Positions 24,154 to 32,836 of a DNA stretch of 64,000 bases are shown here, one piece after another. Under the pieces are notes generated by a model. It made no database searches. It was not told the DNA's origin and was given only the letters and a program-made list of their open reading frames with translations. Location: contig JAFKFV010000008.1 of NCBI GenBank assembly GCA_017307955.1, forward strand, positions 124,001 through 188,000, in the 5' to 3' direction. Every line of letters starts with the position of its first letter. The first letter of the stretch is position 1. The position numbers and the translations under genes are program-made. Source of the DNA: Allobosea sp. (lineage in GTDB: Bacteria > Pseudomonadota > Alphaproteobacteria > Rhizobiales > Kaistiaceae).

Positions 24154-25125
24154 TCAGGCGGTGCGCTTGTGGTCGAACTGGCCGTGCGGCTTGAAGCGCA
24201 CGAGATAGGACGGCAGCACCGCCTCGAGGCTCGTCGGCTGAATGCCAAGCCCTTCCAGCGTGCGGCCTTCCGCGACGGCCTTCTCGGACACGACATTGTC
24301 AGTCTCGAGCAGCTTCAGCTGGTCGCGGGTCATCATCGGATTGGGCAGCCATTCCATGACGGAAGCCTGCGCGCGGGCGACGCCCCAGGGCAGCGACACC
24401 AGCGGCCGGCTGCGGCCGATCTCGGAAAGGATGAGCTCAAGGCATTCGCGGAATGTCTTCACCTCCGGTCCGCCGAGTTCGTAGATCCTGCCGCCTTCCA
24501 CCGTGCCATCGACGGCGCGGGCGATCACCTCGGCGACATCGCCGACAAAGACCGGCTGGAACTTCGTCGTGCCGCCGCCGATGAGCGGCAGCGCCGGCAG
24601 ATAGCGCGTCAGATCGGCGAAGCGGTTGAAGAACTTGTCCTCGGGACCGAACACGATCGAGGGGCGCAGCACGACCGCGCCGGGCACGGTCTCCAGCGCC
24701 GCGGCCTCGCCCTCGGCCTTGCTCTTGGCGTAAAGCGACTCGGAATTCGGATGGGCGCCGAGCGCCGACATCTGGACGAGGTTCGGAATGCCGGCGGCGC
24801 GGGTCGCCTCGGCCACGGCGCGGGCGCCGAAGGCCTGCACGGCGTTGAAGCTCTGACGGCCGCTTTCCGAGAGAATACCGACGAGATTGACGACGGCGTC
24901 GGCGCCCTCGACGGCGCGGTCGACCGACCAGCGATAGCGCAGATTGGCCTGCACCGGCATGATCTGGCCGACCGCGCCGAGCGGCTGCACATGGCCGGCG
25001 AGATCGGGTCGGCGCACCGCGACGCGGATGCGCCAGCCGCGCTTCGCCAGCGCACGGACCGCATGGCGGCCGATGAAACCGGACCCGCCGAAGATCGTGA
25101 CCAGCTTGCCCGTCTGCGCCGTCAT
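24154..25125 (-). CDS. NAD(P)-binding protein of the complex I NDUFA9-like family
   Basis: This 323-residue extended short-chain-dehydrogenase-like protein starts KLVTIFGGSGFIGRHAVRAL, a Rossmann motif with GGXGFXG. It carries LVQMSALGAHPNSESLYAKSK, where the usual Tyr-X3-Lys pair is present as YAKSK. Family members resemble the NDUFA9 accessory subunit of NADH dehydrogenase and sugar-nucleotide epimerases. A role in complex I assembly or quinone chemistry is suggested by family naming, not proved. The ATG at 25123-25125 has CAGGAG upstream. Confidence 0.85.
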   Translation of the reverse strand: MTAQTGKLVTIFGGSGFIGRHAVRALAKRGWRIRVAVRRPDLAGHVQPLGAVGQIMPVQANLRYRWSVDRAVEGADAVVNLVGILSESGRQSFNAVQAFGARAVAEATRAAGIPNLVQMSALGAHPNSESLYAKSKAEGEAAALETVPGAVVLRPSIVFGPEDKFFNRFADLTRYLPALPLIGGGTTKFQPVFVGDVAEVIARAVDGTVEGGRIYELGGPEVKTFRECLELILSEIGRSRPLVSLPWGVARAQASVMEWLPNPMMTRDQLKLLETDNVVSEKAVAEGRTLEGLGIQPTSLEAVLPSYLVRFKPHGQFDHKRTA

Positions 25126-25228
25126 GCTCCGCTCCTGCCGCCCTGTCCTGCCGACTTTATCGAACCCTTCCAATAGTCTCTGGCAGCTTACGTGTCGAGG
25201 CGCCATCCGGTCGCGGCGCGCGGCCGTT

Positions 25229-26338
25229 TCAGCGGATCAGGCGGCCCACAAGCTTGGCGGTGTAGTCGACCATCGGCACGATGCGGGCATAGTTGAGCCG
25301 GGTCGGGCCGATGACGCCGAGCACGCCGACGACGCGGCTTTCGGAATCGCGATAGGGCGAGACGACGAGCGAGGAGCCGGAGAGCGAGAACAGCTTGTTC
25401 TCGGAGCCGATGAAGATGCGGACGCCCTCGCCTTCCTCGGCGCTGCCGAGAAGGCCGATCAGCTCGCGCTGCGTTTCGATATCGTCGAAGAGCAGGCGGA
25501 TGCGTTCGAGATCCTCGGCGGCGCGGACATCGTCGAGGAGGTTCGCCTGGCCGCGCACGATGAGCGTTTCCGGCCGGTTGCCGCCGACCGAGGCCCAGCT
25601 CGCCAGCCCCTGGTCGACGAGCCGCGCGGTCAACTGGTCGAGTTCGGCGCGCATGCTCTCCTGGCGGAGTTGCAATTCGCTGCGCGCCTCCGAAAGGCTG
25701 CGGCCGCGCAGATGGGCGTTGATGTAGTTGGCGGCCTCGACCAGCGTCGAGGGCGTGGTGCCGGGCTCGATATCGATCAGCCGGTTCTCGACCGAGCCGT
25801 CCTCGCCGACGAGCACGACGAGCGCGCGGCTCGGCTCGAGGCGCAGGAACTCGACCTGTTTCAGCCGCTGGTCGGATTTCGAGGCGAGCACGACGCCGGC
25901 GCCGCGCGAAAGGCCCGACAGCATGCGGCTCGCATCGGCGAGGAGATCGTCGACCGGCCGCTGCCCGCCGCCGGCGGCGACACGGGTCTCGATGTCGCGC
26001 CGTTCCTCGGTCGTCAGATCGCCGACCTCCAGCATGGCATCGACGAACAGGCGCAGCCCGCTCTCGGTCGGCAGGCGGCCGGCCGAGGTGTGCGGCGAAT
26101 AGATGAGGCCGAGATATTCGAGATCGGCCATCACATTGCGGATCGAGGCCGGCGACAGCGCCATCGGCAGGATGCGCGCGAGATTGCGCGAGCCGAGCGG
26201 CTCGCCGGTCTCGAGATAGGTGTCGACGATGCGCCGGAAGATCTCGCGCGAACGGCGGTCGAGCCGCGCCAGGGTCGAGGCGCTGCCCGTCTCGGCCGGC
26301 GCGCGCTCTCCTTGAGGTTCCGATCGTTCCCTTGCCAT
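25229..26338 (-). CDS. hrcA: Heat-inducible transcriptional repressor HrcA
   Basis: HrcA represses heat-shock genes by binding CIRCE elements, usually upstream of groESL in alphaproteobacteria. The 369-residue protein has the N-terminal winged-helix region ([32 protein letters not shown]) and the conserved [19 protein letters not shown] block. The long dimerisation domain ends [20 protein letters not shown]. All conserved blocks are present. I chose the ATG at 26336-26338, preceded by AGAAGAGAC; a TTG eight codons upstream is possible. No CIRCE dyad is seen near dnaK or grpE in this window, so its targets are presumably elsewhere. It is divergent from rph. Confidence 0.95.
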   Translation of the reverse strand: MARERSEPQGERAPAETGSASTLARLDRRSREIFRRIVDTYLETGEPLGSRNLARILPMALSPASIRNVMADLEYLGLIYSPHTSAGRLPTESGLRLFVDAMLEVGDLTTEERRDIETRVAAGGGQRPVDDLLADASRMLSGLSRGAGVVLASKSDQRLKQVEFLRLEPSRALVVLVGEDGSVENRLIDIEPGTTPSTLVEAANYINAHLRGRSLSEARSELQLRQESMRAELDQLTARLVDQGLASWASVGGNRPETLIVRGQANLLDDVRAAEDLERIRLLFDDIETQRELIGLLGSAEEGEGVRIFIGSENKLFSLSGSSLVVSPYRDSESRVVGVLGVIGPTRLNYARIVPMVDYTAKLVGRLIR

Positions 26339-26404
26339 GTCTCTTCTGTCGAATGTCGTCAAAGCGATTAAGTGTCGATTTTCCGCGCCGCTTCAAGCGG
26401 GGCT

Positions 26405-26433
26405 TTGCGTCGGCTCGCCTCGGCGGCTACAAG
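26405..26433 (+). promoter_or_regulatory. Sigma-70-like promoter of the rph-rdgB-hemW operon
   Basis: TTGCGT at 26405-26410 and TACAAG at 26428-26433 are separated by 17 bases, ending 30 bases before the rph ATG. The spacing is ideal and the hexamers are a moderate match. They lie in the 125-bp divergent gap with hrcA. Confidence 0.5.
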
Positions 26434-26463
26434 CACTGGTCCCGACTTAGCCAAGGAAAGCTG

Positions 26464-27180
26464 ATGCGACCCTCAAAGCGCGCCGCCGATGCCATGCGAC
26501 CGGTCTCGTTCGAACGCGGCGTCGCCAAGCATGCCGAAGGATCCTGCCTGGTGCGCTTCGGCGACACGCATGTGCTGTGCACGGCGAGCCTGGAAGAGAA
26601 GCCGCCGGCCTGGCTGCGCGGCTCCGGCAAGGGCTGGGTCACCGCCGAATACGGCATGCTGCCGCGCTCGACCGGCGACCGCATGCGCCGCGAGGCGACG
26701 ACCGGCAAGCAGGGTGGCCGCACGCTGGAGATCCAGCGGCTGATCGGCCGCTCGCTGCGCGCGGTGGTCGATCTCGTCCATCTCGGCGAGAAGCAGATCA
26801 CCATCGATTGCGACGTGCTGCAGGCCGATGGCGGCACGCGCACCGCCTCCGTCACCGGCGGCTTCATCGCGCTGTGGGAATGCATCGAGTGGATGAAGGC
26901 GCGCAACATGGTCGGCCCCAAGGTCATCCGCGACCATGTCGCCGCCGTCTCGGTCGGAATCTATCGCGGCAAGGCCGTGCTCGATCTCGACTATGACGAG
27001 GATTCGGAAGCCGAGACCGACGCCAATTTCGTGATGACCGGCTCCGGCGGCATCGTCGAGATCCAGGGCACCGCCGAGGGCAAGCCCTTCGACGAGGCGG
27101 AGCTGACCGCGATGCTCGCCCTCGCCAAGACCGGCATCGGCGAACTCGTCGAGCTGCAGAAGAAGGCGATGGGCCTATGA
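26464..27180 (+). CDS. rph: Ribonuclease PH
   Basis: RNase PH is a phosphate-dependent 3'-exoribonuclease that trims tRNA precursors. The 238-residue protein starts [19 protein letters not shown] and carries the family blocks [36 protein letters not shown] and [15 protein letters not shown]. The length is normal and AAGGAA lies upstream of the ATG. It overlaps rdgB by four bases (ATGA), so the two are translationally coupled. The hrcA/rph/rdgB/hemW neighbourhood is common in this order. Confidence 0.97.
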   Translation: MRPSKRAADAMRPVSFERGVAKHAEGSCLVRFGDTHVLCTASLEEKPPAWLRGSGKGWVTAEYGMLPRSTGDRMRREATTGKQGGRTLEIQRLIGRSLRAVVDLVHLGEKQITIDCDVLQADGGTRTASVTGGFIALWECIEWMKARNMVGPKVIRDHVAAVSVGIYRGKAVLDLDYDEDSEAETDANFVMTGSGGIVEIQGTAEGKPFDEAELTAMLALAKTGIGELVELQKKAMGL

Positions 27181-27821
27181 GCGGGCCGCGTCTTTCGCCG
27201 GGCGATACGCTCGTCGTCGCCACGCACAACAAGGGCAAGCTGCGCGAATTCGCCGATCTCCTGAAGCCGTTCGGCCTCAAGACGGTGTCGGCGGGCGAAC
27301 TCGGCCTGCCCGAGCCGCCGGAAACCGGCACCACCTTCGAGGAAAACGCGACGATCAAGGCCGTCGCGGCGGCGACCGCCTCGGGCTATCCTGCGCTGTC
27401 GGACGATTCGGGCCTCTGCGTCGACGCGATCGGCGGAGAACCGGGGGTCTACTCGGCCGACTGGGCTGGCTCCGACAAGGATTTCTCGCGCGCCATGCGC
27501 AATGTCGAGGAGAAGCTGCAGCTGGCGAAGGCGGTGTCGCCCGAGGCGCGCACCGGCCGCTTCGTCGCCGTGCTCTGCCTCGCCTTCCCCGGCGGCGAGC
27601 GCCGCTATTACCGCGGCGAGGTCGAGGGGACGATGGTCTGGCCGCCGCGCGGCACGATCGGCTTCGGCTATGACCCGATGTTCCTGCCGGAGGGCCATGA
27701 GCGCACCTTCGGCGAGATGAGCGCCGAGGAGAAGCATGGCTGGTCGGCCGGGCGCACCGATGCGCTGTCTCACCGCGCCCGCGCCTTCGCGCTGTTCGCC
27801 GCCGCCGAGCTTCAGGATTGA
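27177..27821 (+). CDS. rdgB: XTP/dITP diphosphatase (non-canonical purine NTP pyrophosphatase)
   Basis: RdgB hydrolyses ITP, XTP and their deoxy forms to keep them out of nucleic acids. The 214-residue protein begins with the family motif [17 protein letters not shown]. It contains the metal-binding [11 protein letters not shown] and [13 protein letters not shown] and the base-recognition [20 protein letters not shown]. All key motifs are intact. Its start overlaps the rph stop and its stop overlaps or abuts hemW, giving a tightly coupled three-gene unit. Confidence 0.96.
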   Translation: MSGPRLSPGDTLVVATHNKGKLREFADLLKPFGLKTVSAGELGLPEPPETGTTFEENATIKAVAAATASGYPALSDDSGLCVDAIGGEPGVYSADWAGSDKDFSRAMRNVEEKLQLAKAVSPEARTGRFVAVLCLAFPGGERRYYRGEVEGTMVWPPRGTIGFGYDPMFLPEGHERTFGEMSAEEKHGWSAGRTDALSHRARAFALFAAAELQD

Positions 27822-27826
27822 TCCGC

Positions 27827-29020
27827 TTGGTCACACCCGCCGACGCCGCACAGGACCATGCCCCGGACGAGCCGATCGATCCGGGCTTTGGCGTCTATGT
27901 GCACTGGCCGTTCTGCGCCTCGAAATGCCCCTATTGCGACTTCAACTCGCATGTGCGGCGCGAGGGCGTCGACCAGGTCCGCTTCGCCGGCGCGCTGGTC
28001 GCCGAGCTGAAGCAGACCGCGGCGCGCATCGGCAAGCGGCGCGTCGATTCCATCTTCCTCGGCGGCGGCACGCCGTCGCTGATGGACCCGGCGACGGTCG
28101 GAACCGTACTCGACGCCATCGCCTCGGAGTGGACGCTGGCGCCCGACGCCGAGATCACGATGGAGGCCAACCCCTCCAGCGTCGAGGCCGAGCGTTTCCG
28201 CGGCTATCGCGCCGCCGGCGTCAATCGCGTCTCGCTCGGGGTCCAGGCGCTCAACGATACGGACCTCCGCGCGCTCGGCCGCCTGCATAGCGCCGACGAG
28301 GCGCTCGCCGCCGTCGAGATCGCCCGCGCGACCTTCCCGCGCCTTTCCTTCGATCTCATCTATGCCCGGCCCGGCCAGACGCCGGCGCTCTGGGAAGCCG
28401 AGCTCCGCGCCGCGCTCGCCCGCGCCTCCGACCATCTTTCGCTCTACCAGCTCACCATCGAGCCGGGCACGATGTTCGAGAAACTCTACGAGGCCGGCAA
28501 GCTGCAGATCCCCGACGAGGACGTCGCCGCCGAATTGTTCGCGGTGACGCAGGCCGTCTGCGACGAGGCGGGCCGCCCGGCCTACGAGATCTCCAACCAC
28601 GCCGCGCCCGGCGCGGAATGCCGGCACAATCTCGTCTATTGGCGCTATGGCGAATATGCCGGCATCGGACCCGGCGCGCATGGCCGGCTGATCGTCGACG
28701 GCCGCCGCCATGCGACCGCAACGGCGCGCGAGCCGGAGAAATGGCTGGCACGCGTCGAATCCTGGGGCGACGGCATCGACACCGACGACGTTCTGACGCC
28801 CGACGAATCGGCCGATGAGATGCTGCTGATGGGGCTGCGCCTCGTCGAGGGCATCGATCTTCGCCGCTACCGCGCCATCGCCGGCCGGCCGCTCGATCCG
28901 AGCCGCCTCGCCGATCTCATCGCGCATGGCATGGTCGAGCGGCTCGGCCCGCACCGCGTCCGCGCCACCCGCGAAGGCGCCTTCGTGCTCGACGCGGTGG
29001 TCGCCGACCTCGCGGCGTGA
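27827..29020 (+). CDS. hemW: Heme chaperone HemW (HemN-like radical SAM protein), TTG start
   Basis: HemW is a radical-SAM family haem chaperone, distinct from the coproporphyrinogen oxidase HemN. The protein of about 397 residues shows VYVHWPFCASKCPYCDFNSH, with the CX3CX2C cluster, then FLGGGTPSLMDP and a C-terminal HemN-like domain. There is no ATG start. A TTG at 27827 lies nine bases after AGGA. Another TTG at 27818 overlaps the rdgB TGA, but it has no room for a ribosome site. The stop is 3 bp from the convergent LppC gene. Haem binding is inferred from family. Confidence 0.93.
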   Translation: MVTPADAAQDHAPDEPIDPGFGVYVHWPFCASKCPYCDFNSHVRREGVDQVRFAGALVAELKQTAARIGKRRVDSIFLGGGTPSLMDPATVGTVLDAIASEWTLAPDAEITMEANPSSVEAERFRGYRAAGVNRVSLGVQALNDTDLRALGRLHSADEALAAVEIARATFPRLSFDLIYARPGQTPALWEAELRAALARASDHLSLYQLTIEPGTMFEKLYEAGKLQIPDEDVAAELFAVTQAVCDEAGRPAYEISNHAAPGAECRHNLVYWRYGEYAGIGPGAHGRLIVDGRRHATATAREPEKWLARVESWGDGIDTDDVLTPDESADEMLLMGLRLVEGIDLRRYRAIAGRPLDPSRLADLIAHGMVERLGPHRVRATREGAFVLDAVVADLAA

Positions 29021-29023
29021 AGG

Positions 29024-30217
29024 CTACTGCGGTGGCGGCGGAAAGCGCTTCGGCGCCGGATCGATGATCTCCGCCCGTCCGCCGCGGATCTCGTAGATCG
29101 CGAGGCTGCGCTGGCTGAGGCCGTTCGGCAGCAGGCGGAAGGCGCCGTCGACGCCCGAAAAGCCATTGGCATTGGTCAGCGTCTCGAAGGCGAAGCGGCG
29201 GGTGCCGAAGCGGGAGGTGAGACCGGCGGCGAGCCGCGTCGCATCGAAGGCGAGCGCGGCCGGGCGCGGCGGCGCGCTGCCATAGGCGGCGGCGTAGCGC
29301 GCGGCGAAGCCGGTGAAGCCGCTCTTGTCGGGGGCCGGAAACCAGCCGCCCTCGAGGCCCGGCGCCGAGAGGATGCGGGCGTCGTCCCATTGGCCGGAGC
29401 CGAGAAGCTGGACGCGGCCGGAGAGCCGGGCGCTCGCCAGCGCGGCGCCGAGCCGGAGCGGCGCCTCGTCGGCCGCCGGCGCCGCCACGGCATCGATGCC
29501 GCCGCTGCCTGCCAGTTGCACCAGCCCGGCGACCCGCGCCGCGATCGCGCCGCCATCGGCCGGATAGCGCGCGACCGTGACGAGGCCCGAGCCGCCGCCC
29601 GCCGAAACGGTCTTCTGCAGCGCCGCGCCGAACACCCCGCCATAGCCGTTTTCCGGGAGGAGTGCCGCCAGCGAACGGCGGCCGCGCGCCTCGGCGAAGC
29701 TCGCGATGCGCTCGGCGTCGCCCTCGGGGAGGAAGCCGAGCACATAGACGCCGCGTGCCGCCACCGTCGCGTCGCTGGAGAGCGCCAGCACCGGCACGCC
29801 GGCGGGCCGCGTCACCTCGGCGACGCCGCGCACGGCCGGCGCGAGCAGCGGCCCGATGATGAGTTCCGCGCCGGCATCGAGCGCCGCGACCGCCGCAGCG
29901 CGGGCGCCTTCGCGCGTACCCTTGTCGTCCTCGACGATGAGGGTGATGTCGGCCCCTGGCGTCTCGCGCACCGCCATCTCGGCGGCGTTGCGAAGGCTCG
30001 CCGCGACGATGCCGGCATTGCCGGGCGCCGAGCGGGGCAGAAGCAGCGCCACCTTGACCGATCCGTTGCCGATCCGCTCGCCCATCGCCGGCTGCGGCGG
30101 CGTCGGCACGCCGGGTCCGGACTGCTCCATCGTCGGCGCGCAGGCGGCGAGCATGGCGAGCGCCAGCGCCGCGACGCCCAGTCTCCCGATCACGCCTCGC
30201 CTTGAGCCCGTTCGCAT
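29024..30217 (-). CDS. LppC/LpoA-like penicillin-binding protein activator (lipoprotein)
   Basis: The 397-residue protein starts with a lipoprotein signal peptide ending in a lipobox, LAAC with Cys at residue 26, so it is probably anchored to a membrane on the periplasmic side. The rest resembles the periplasmic-binding-fold domain of LppC/LpoA (VKVALLLPRSAPGNAGIVAAS, PVLALSSD, YEIRGGRAEII). In E. coli LpoA activates PBP1a; the alphaproteobacterial protein lacks the long N-terminal TPR domain, so its partner is unproved. The upstream site GGGAGAAGG supports the ATG start. It is divergent from rsmI, a pairing conserved widely. Confidence 0.88.
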   Translation of the reverse strand: MRTGSRRGVIGRLGVAALALAMLAACAPTMEQSGPGVPTPPQPAMGERIGNGSVKVALLLPRSAPGNAGIVAASLRNAAEMAVRETPGADITLIVEDDKGTREGARAAAVAALDAGAELIIGPLLAPAVRGVAEVTRPAGVPVLALSSDATVAARGVYVLGFLPEGDAERIASFAEARGRRSLAALLPENGYGGVFGAALQKTVSAGGGSGLVTVARYPADGGAIAARVAGLVQLAGSGGIDAVAAPAADEAPLRLGAALASARLSGRVQLLGSGQWDDARILSAPGLEGGWFPAPDKSGFTGFAARYAAAYGSAPPRPAALAFDATRLAAGLTSRFGTRRFAFETLTNANGFSGVDGAFRLLPNGLSQRSLAIYEIRGGRAEIIDPAPKRFPPPPQ

Positions 30218-30336
30218 CCGCCTTCTCCCGGCCTCGTCCTGCCGCTATTGATAGCGGATCGCGGCCCCGCCGCGCGAGTGAGGGAGCCGATGCCGCCCAT
30301 GGATGATTTCGCAACGCCGTTTCCGAACCGTCACCG

Positions 30337-31272
30337 ATGACCGGCAGCGAAACTCCCAACAGGCGCTATGCGATCGACGGCCATTCCTTCGAGGCGCCGC
30401 CGCTCGAGACCGGGCTCTACATCGTCTCAACCCCGATCGGCAATCTCCGTGACGTGACGCTGCGCGCGCTGCAGGTGCTCGCCGCCGCCGATCTCGTCGC
30501 CTGCGAGGATACGCGCGTGACGCGCGTTCTCCTCAATCACTACGGCATTTCCGCGTCGCTGCTCGCCTATCACGAGCACAATGCCGAGGAGCAGCGGCCG
30601 CGCCTGCTGGCGGCGCTGGAAGACGGCAAGAGCGTCGCGCTCGTCTCCGACGCCGGGACGCCGCTCATCTCCGATCCCGGCTTCCGCCTCGTCGGCGCCG
30701 TCGCGGACGCGGGCCATAGGGTGGTGCCGATCCCCGGCGCCTCGGCCATCCTCTCCGGCCTCGTCACCGCCGGCCTGCCGACCGACGCCTTCCTCTTCGC
30801 CGGCTTCCTGCCGACGAAAACCGTGGCGCGCAAGAAGCGCATCGCCGCGCTGGCCGCCGTCCCGGCGACTCTCGTTTTCTACGAATCGCCGCACCGCACC
30901 GCCGATGCGCTCAGCGACCTCGCCGAAACGCTCGGCGCGGAGCGGCCGGCGGTGCTGGCGCGCGAGCTCACCAAGCTGTTCGAGACGGTGCGGCGCGGCA
31001 CGCTCGGCTCGCTCGCCGCCGAACTCGCATCCGAGCCGACGCCGAAGGGGGAGATCGTGATCCTGGTCGGGCCGCCGGAGGAAACCGTTCCCGACGCCTC
31101 CGATGTCGACGCACTGCTGGAAGATCTCCTCGCCGAGCTGTCGGTCAAGGAGGCGGCGCAGCGCGCCGCTGCGGCGACCGGCCTGCCGCGCCGCGATCTC
31201 TACCAGCGGGCGCTGGCGCTGAAGGCGGGTGACGCGACGAAGGATGGGGATGATCGTGGCGGCGCCGACTGA
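30337..31272 (+). CDS. rsmI: 16S rRNA (cytidine1402-2'-O)-methyltransferase RsmI
   Basis: RsmI methylates the ribose of C1402 in 16S rRNA, improving decoding fidelity. The 311-residue protein has the tetrapyrrole-methylase fold: LYIVSTPIGNLRDVTLRALQ, ACEDTRVTRVLL, VALVSDAGTPLISDPG and the SAM loop PIPGASAILSGLVTAGLPTD. A C-terminal segment (LSVKEAAQRAAAATGLPRRDLYQ) completes the family pattern. yraN starts inside its last codons. The LppC-rsmI-yraN cluster matches the conserved neighbourhood. Confidence 0.96.
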   Translation: MTGSETPNRRYAIDGHSFEAPPLETGLYIVSTPIGNLRDVTLRALQVLAAADLVACEDTRVTRVLLNHYGISASLLAYHEHNAEEQRPRLLAALEDGKSVALVSDAGTPLISDPGFRLVGAVADAGHRVVPIPGASAILSGLVTAGLPTDAFLFAGFLPTKTVARKKRIAALAAVPATLVFYESPHRTADALSDLAETLGAERPAVLARELTKLFETVRRGTLGSLAAELASEPTPKGEIVILVGPPEETVPDASDVDALLEDLLAELSVKEAAQRAAAATGLPRRDLYQRALALKAGDATKDGDDRGGAD

Positions 31273-31630
31273 GGGCCGCCGCGCCGCCGAGCAGCGCGGC
31301 CGGCTCGCCGAGACGCTCGCCGCGCTCTGGCTCGGCCTCAAGGGCTACCGCGTGGTGGCGCGCCGCTACAAGAGCCCGGTCGGCGAGATCGACCTCATCA
31401 TGAAGCGCGGAAGCGTGCTCGCCTTCGTCGAGGTGAAAAGCCGCAATGACGCGACGAGCGCCGCCTATGCGGTGACGCCGCAGGGGCGCCAGCGAATCGT
31501 CCGGGCCGCCGAATCCTATATCGCGCGCCATCCCGAGGCGCTGGCGCTGACGCTCCGCTTCGATCTCGTCCTCATGGTCCCCGGCCGGCTGCCGCAACAC
31601 CTGCCGGACTCCTTCGGCGCGGATCGATAA
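31250..31630 (+). CDS. YraN/UPF0102 endonuclease-fold protein
   Basis: This 126-residue UPF0102 protein has the restriction-endonuclease-like core: GLKGYRVVARRYKSPVGEIDLIMKRG-type strand pattern with the acidic GEIDL and FVEVKSR (Glu-X-Lys). Its role is unknown, although the fold suggests a nuclease linked to Holliday junctions or repair. The start at 31250 has AAGGA five bases upstream; in-frame ATG 31244 and GTG 31229 are alternatives. It overlaps rsmI by 23 bases and so is cotranscribed. gshB follows after 87 bp. Confidence 0.88.
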   Translation: MIVAAPTEGRRAAEQRGRLAETLAALWLGLKGYRVVARRYKSPVGEIDLIMKRGSVLAFVEVKSRNDATSAAYAVTPQGRQRIVRAAESYIARHPEALALTLRFDLVLMVPGRLPQHLPDSFGADR

Positions 31631-31717
31631 GGGCGGCTGCCATCAGGCCGATTGCCATGACGCCCCTTGCCGCGCGATAAGCAAGGCCCATCCAGCCCCG
31701 CATGATCCGAGATCGCC

Positions 31718-32659
31718 ATGTCGCTTTCCGTCGCCGTCCAGATGGATCATATCGCCCGCATCAACATCCGCGGCGACTCGACCTTCGCCCTGATGCTGGA
31801 GGCGCAGCGCCGTGGCCACCGCCTCTTCCACTACACGCCCAACCGCCTCTCGCTGAACAATGGCCGCGTCGAGGCCCGGCTCGAGACGGTCACGGTGCGC
31901 GACACGCCCGGTGACCATTTCACGCTCGGCGAGACCGAGCGCGCCGATCTCTCCGCTTTCGACGTCGTGCTGCTGCGCCAGGATCCGCCCTTCGACATGG
32001 GCTACATCACGACGACGCATCTCCTCGAGCGCGTCCATCCGAAGACGCTGGTGGTCAACGACCCGGCCGAGGTGCGCAATGCGCCGGAGAAGATCTTCGT
32101 CACCGAATATCCGGACCTGATGCCGCCGACGCTCTTGTCGCGCGACGCCGAGGAGATCCGCGATTTCCGCCTCGCGCATGGCGACATCATCGTGAAGCCG
32201 CTCTATGGCAATGGCGGCGCCGGCGTCTTCCGCATCTCGGAGGGCGACCAGAACCTCGCCTCGCTGCTCGAGATCTTCTCGACCGCCTTCCCGGCGCAGC
32301 CCTATGTCGTGCAGCGCTATCTGCCGGCGGTCAGGGCAGGTGACAAGCGCATCATCCTCGTCGACGGCGTCGCGGTCGGCGCCATCAACCGCGTGCCGGC
32401 CGATGGCGAGGCGCGCTCCAACATGCATGTCGGCGGCCGGCCCGAACCGATCGAGCTGACCCGGCGCGACCGCGAGATCTGCGAGGCGATCGGGCCGGAA
32501 CTGAAGCGGCGCGGCTTTCTCTTCGTCGGCATCGACGTCATCGGCGACTATCTCACCGAGATCAACGTCACCTCGCCGACCGGCATCCGCGAGGTCAAGC
32601 GCTTCGGCGGCGCCGATATCGCCGCGCTGGTCTGGGACGCGATCGAAGCGAAGCGGTGA
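31718..32659 (+). CDS. gshB: Glutathione synthetase
   Basis: GshB ligates glycine to gamma-glutamylcysteine using ATP, completing glutathione synthesis. The 313-residue ATP-grasp protein begins with [20 protein letters not shown], a GshB signature. It has [20 protein letters not shown], the ATP-binding [16 protein letters not shown], and the metal site ending [15 protein letters not shown] (here [10 protein letters not shown]). The length matches the family. It lies 87 bp after yraN. A 177-bp gap that contains a short orphan peptide tail separates it from yifB. Confidence 0.96.
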   Translation: MSLSVAVQMDHIARINIRGDSTFALMLEAQRRGHRLFHYTPNRLSLNNGRVEARLETVTVRDTPGDHFTLGETERADLSAFDVVLLRQDPPFDMGYITTTHLLERVHPKTLVVNDPAEVRNAPEKIFVTEYPDLMPPTLLSRDAEEIRDFRLAHGDIIVKPLYGNGGAGVFRISEGDQNLASLLEIFSTAFPAQPYVVQRYLPAVRAGDKRIILVDGVAVGAINRVPADGEARSNMHVGGRPEPIELTRRDREICEAIGPELKRRGFLFVGIDVIGDYLTEINVTSPTGIREVKRFGGADIAALVWDAIEAKR

Positions 32660-32660
32660 G

Positions 32661-32735
32661 CGGCAGGAAGCGGACGACATCCAGCTCGGCTTCCGCGACT
32701 GCTTCGCACTGCCGTTCGACGAGTGGTCGCCGTAA
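32661..32735 (+). pseudogene. Possible degraded gene tail (very weak)
   Basis: In the gap after gshB one frame encodes 24 residues that look protein-like, ending in LGFRDCFALPFDEWSP before a TAA stop at 32733-32735. No start codon lies in frame between gshB and this tail. It may be the remnant of a deleted gene or chance coding in GC-rich DNA. No family could be assigned. Confidence 0.2.
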
Positions 32736-32783
32736 GCATGCGCGCGCCGCAACTCCCGCGTGATTTTTGTTCACTTCCTGTTC

Positions 32784-32812
32784 TTGCGCGTCGGCGGCGC
32801 TTCCCCTAGTCT
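32784..32812 (+). promoter_or_regulatory. Possible sigma-70 promoter of yifB
   Basis: TTGCGC at 32784-32789 and TAGTCT at 32807-32812 are separated by 17 bases and end 24 bases before the yifB ATG. The spacing is ideal, but the -10 match is only moderate. Confidence 0.35.
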
Positions 32813-32836
32813 TGGCTGAGGCTGAAGGGGGTTCCG

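Noticed and set aside
25188..26396. A 402-residue open frame in another frame of hrcA
   Set aside because: It is Arg-rich and lacks homology, whereas the hrcA frame carries all family blocks.
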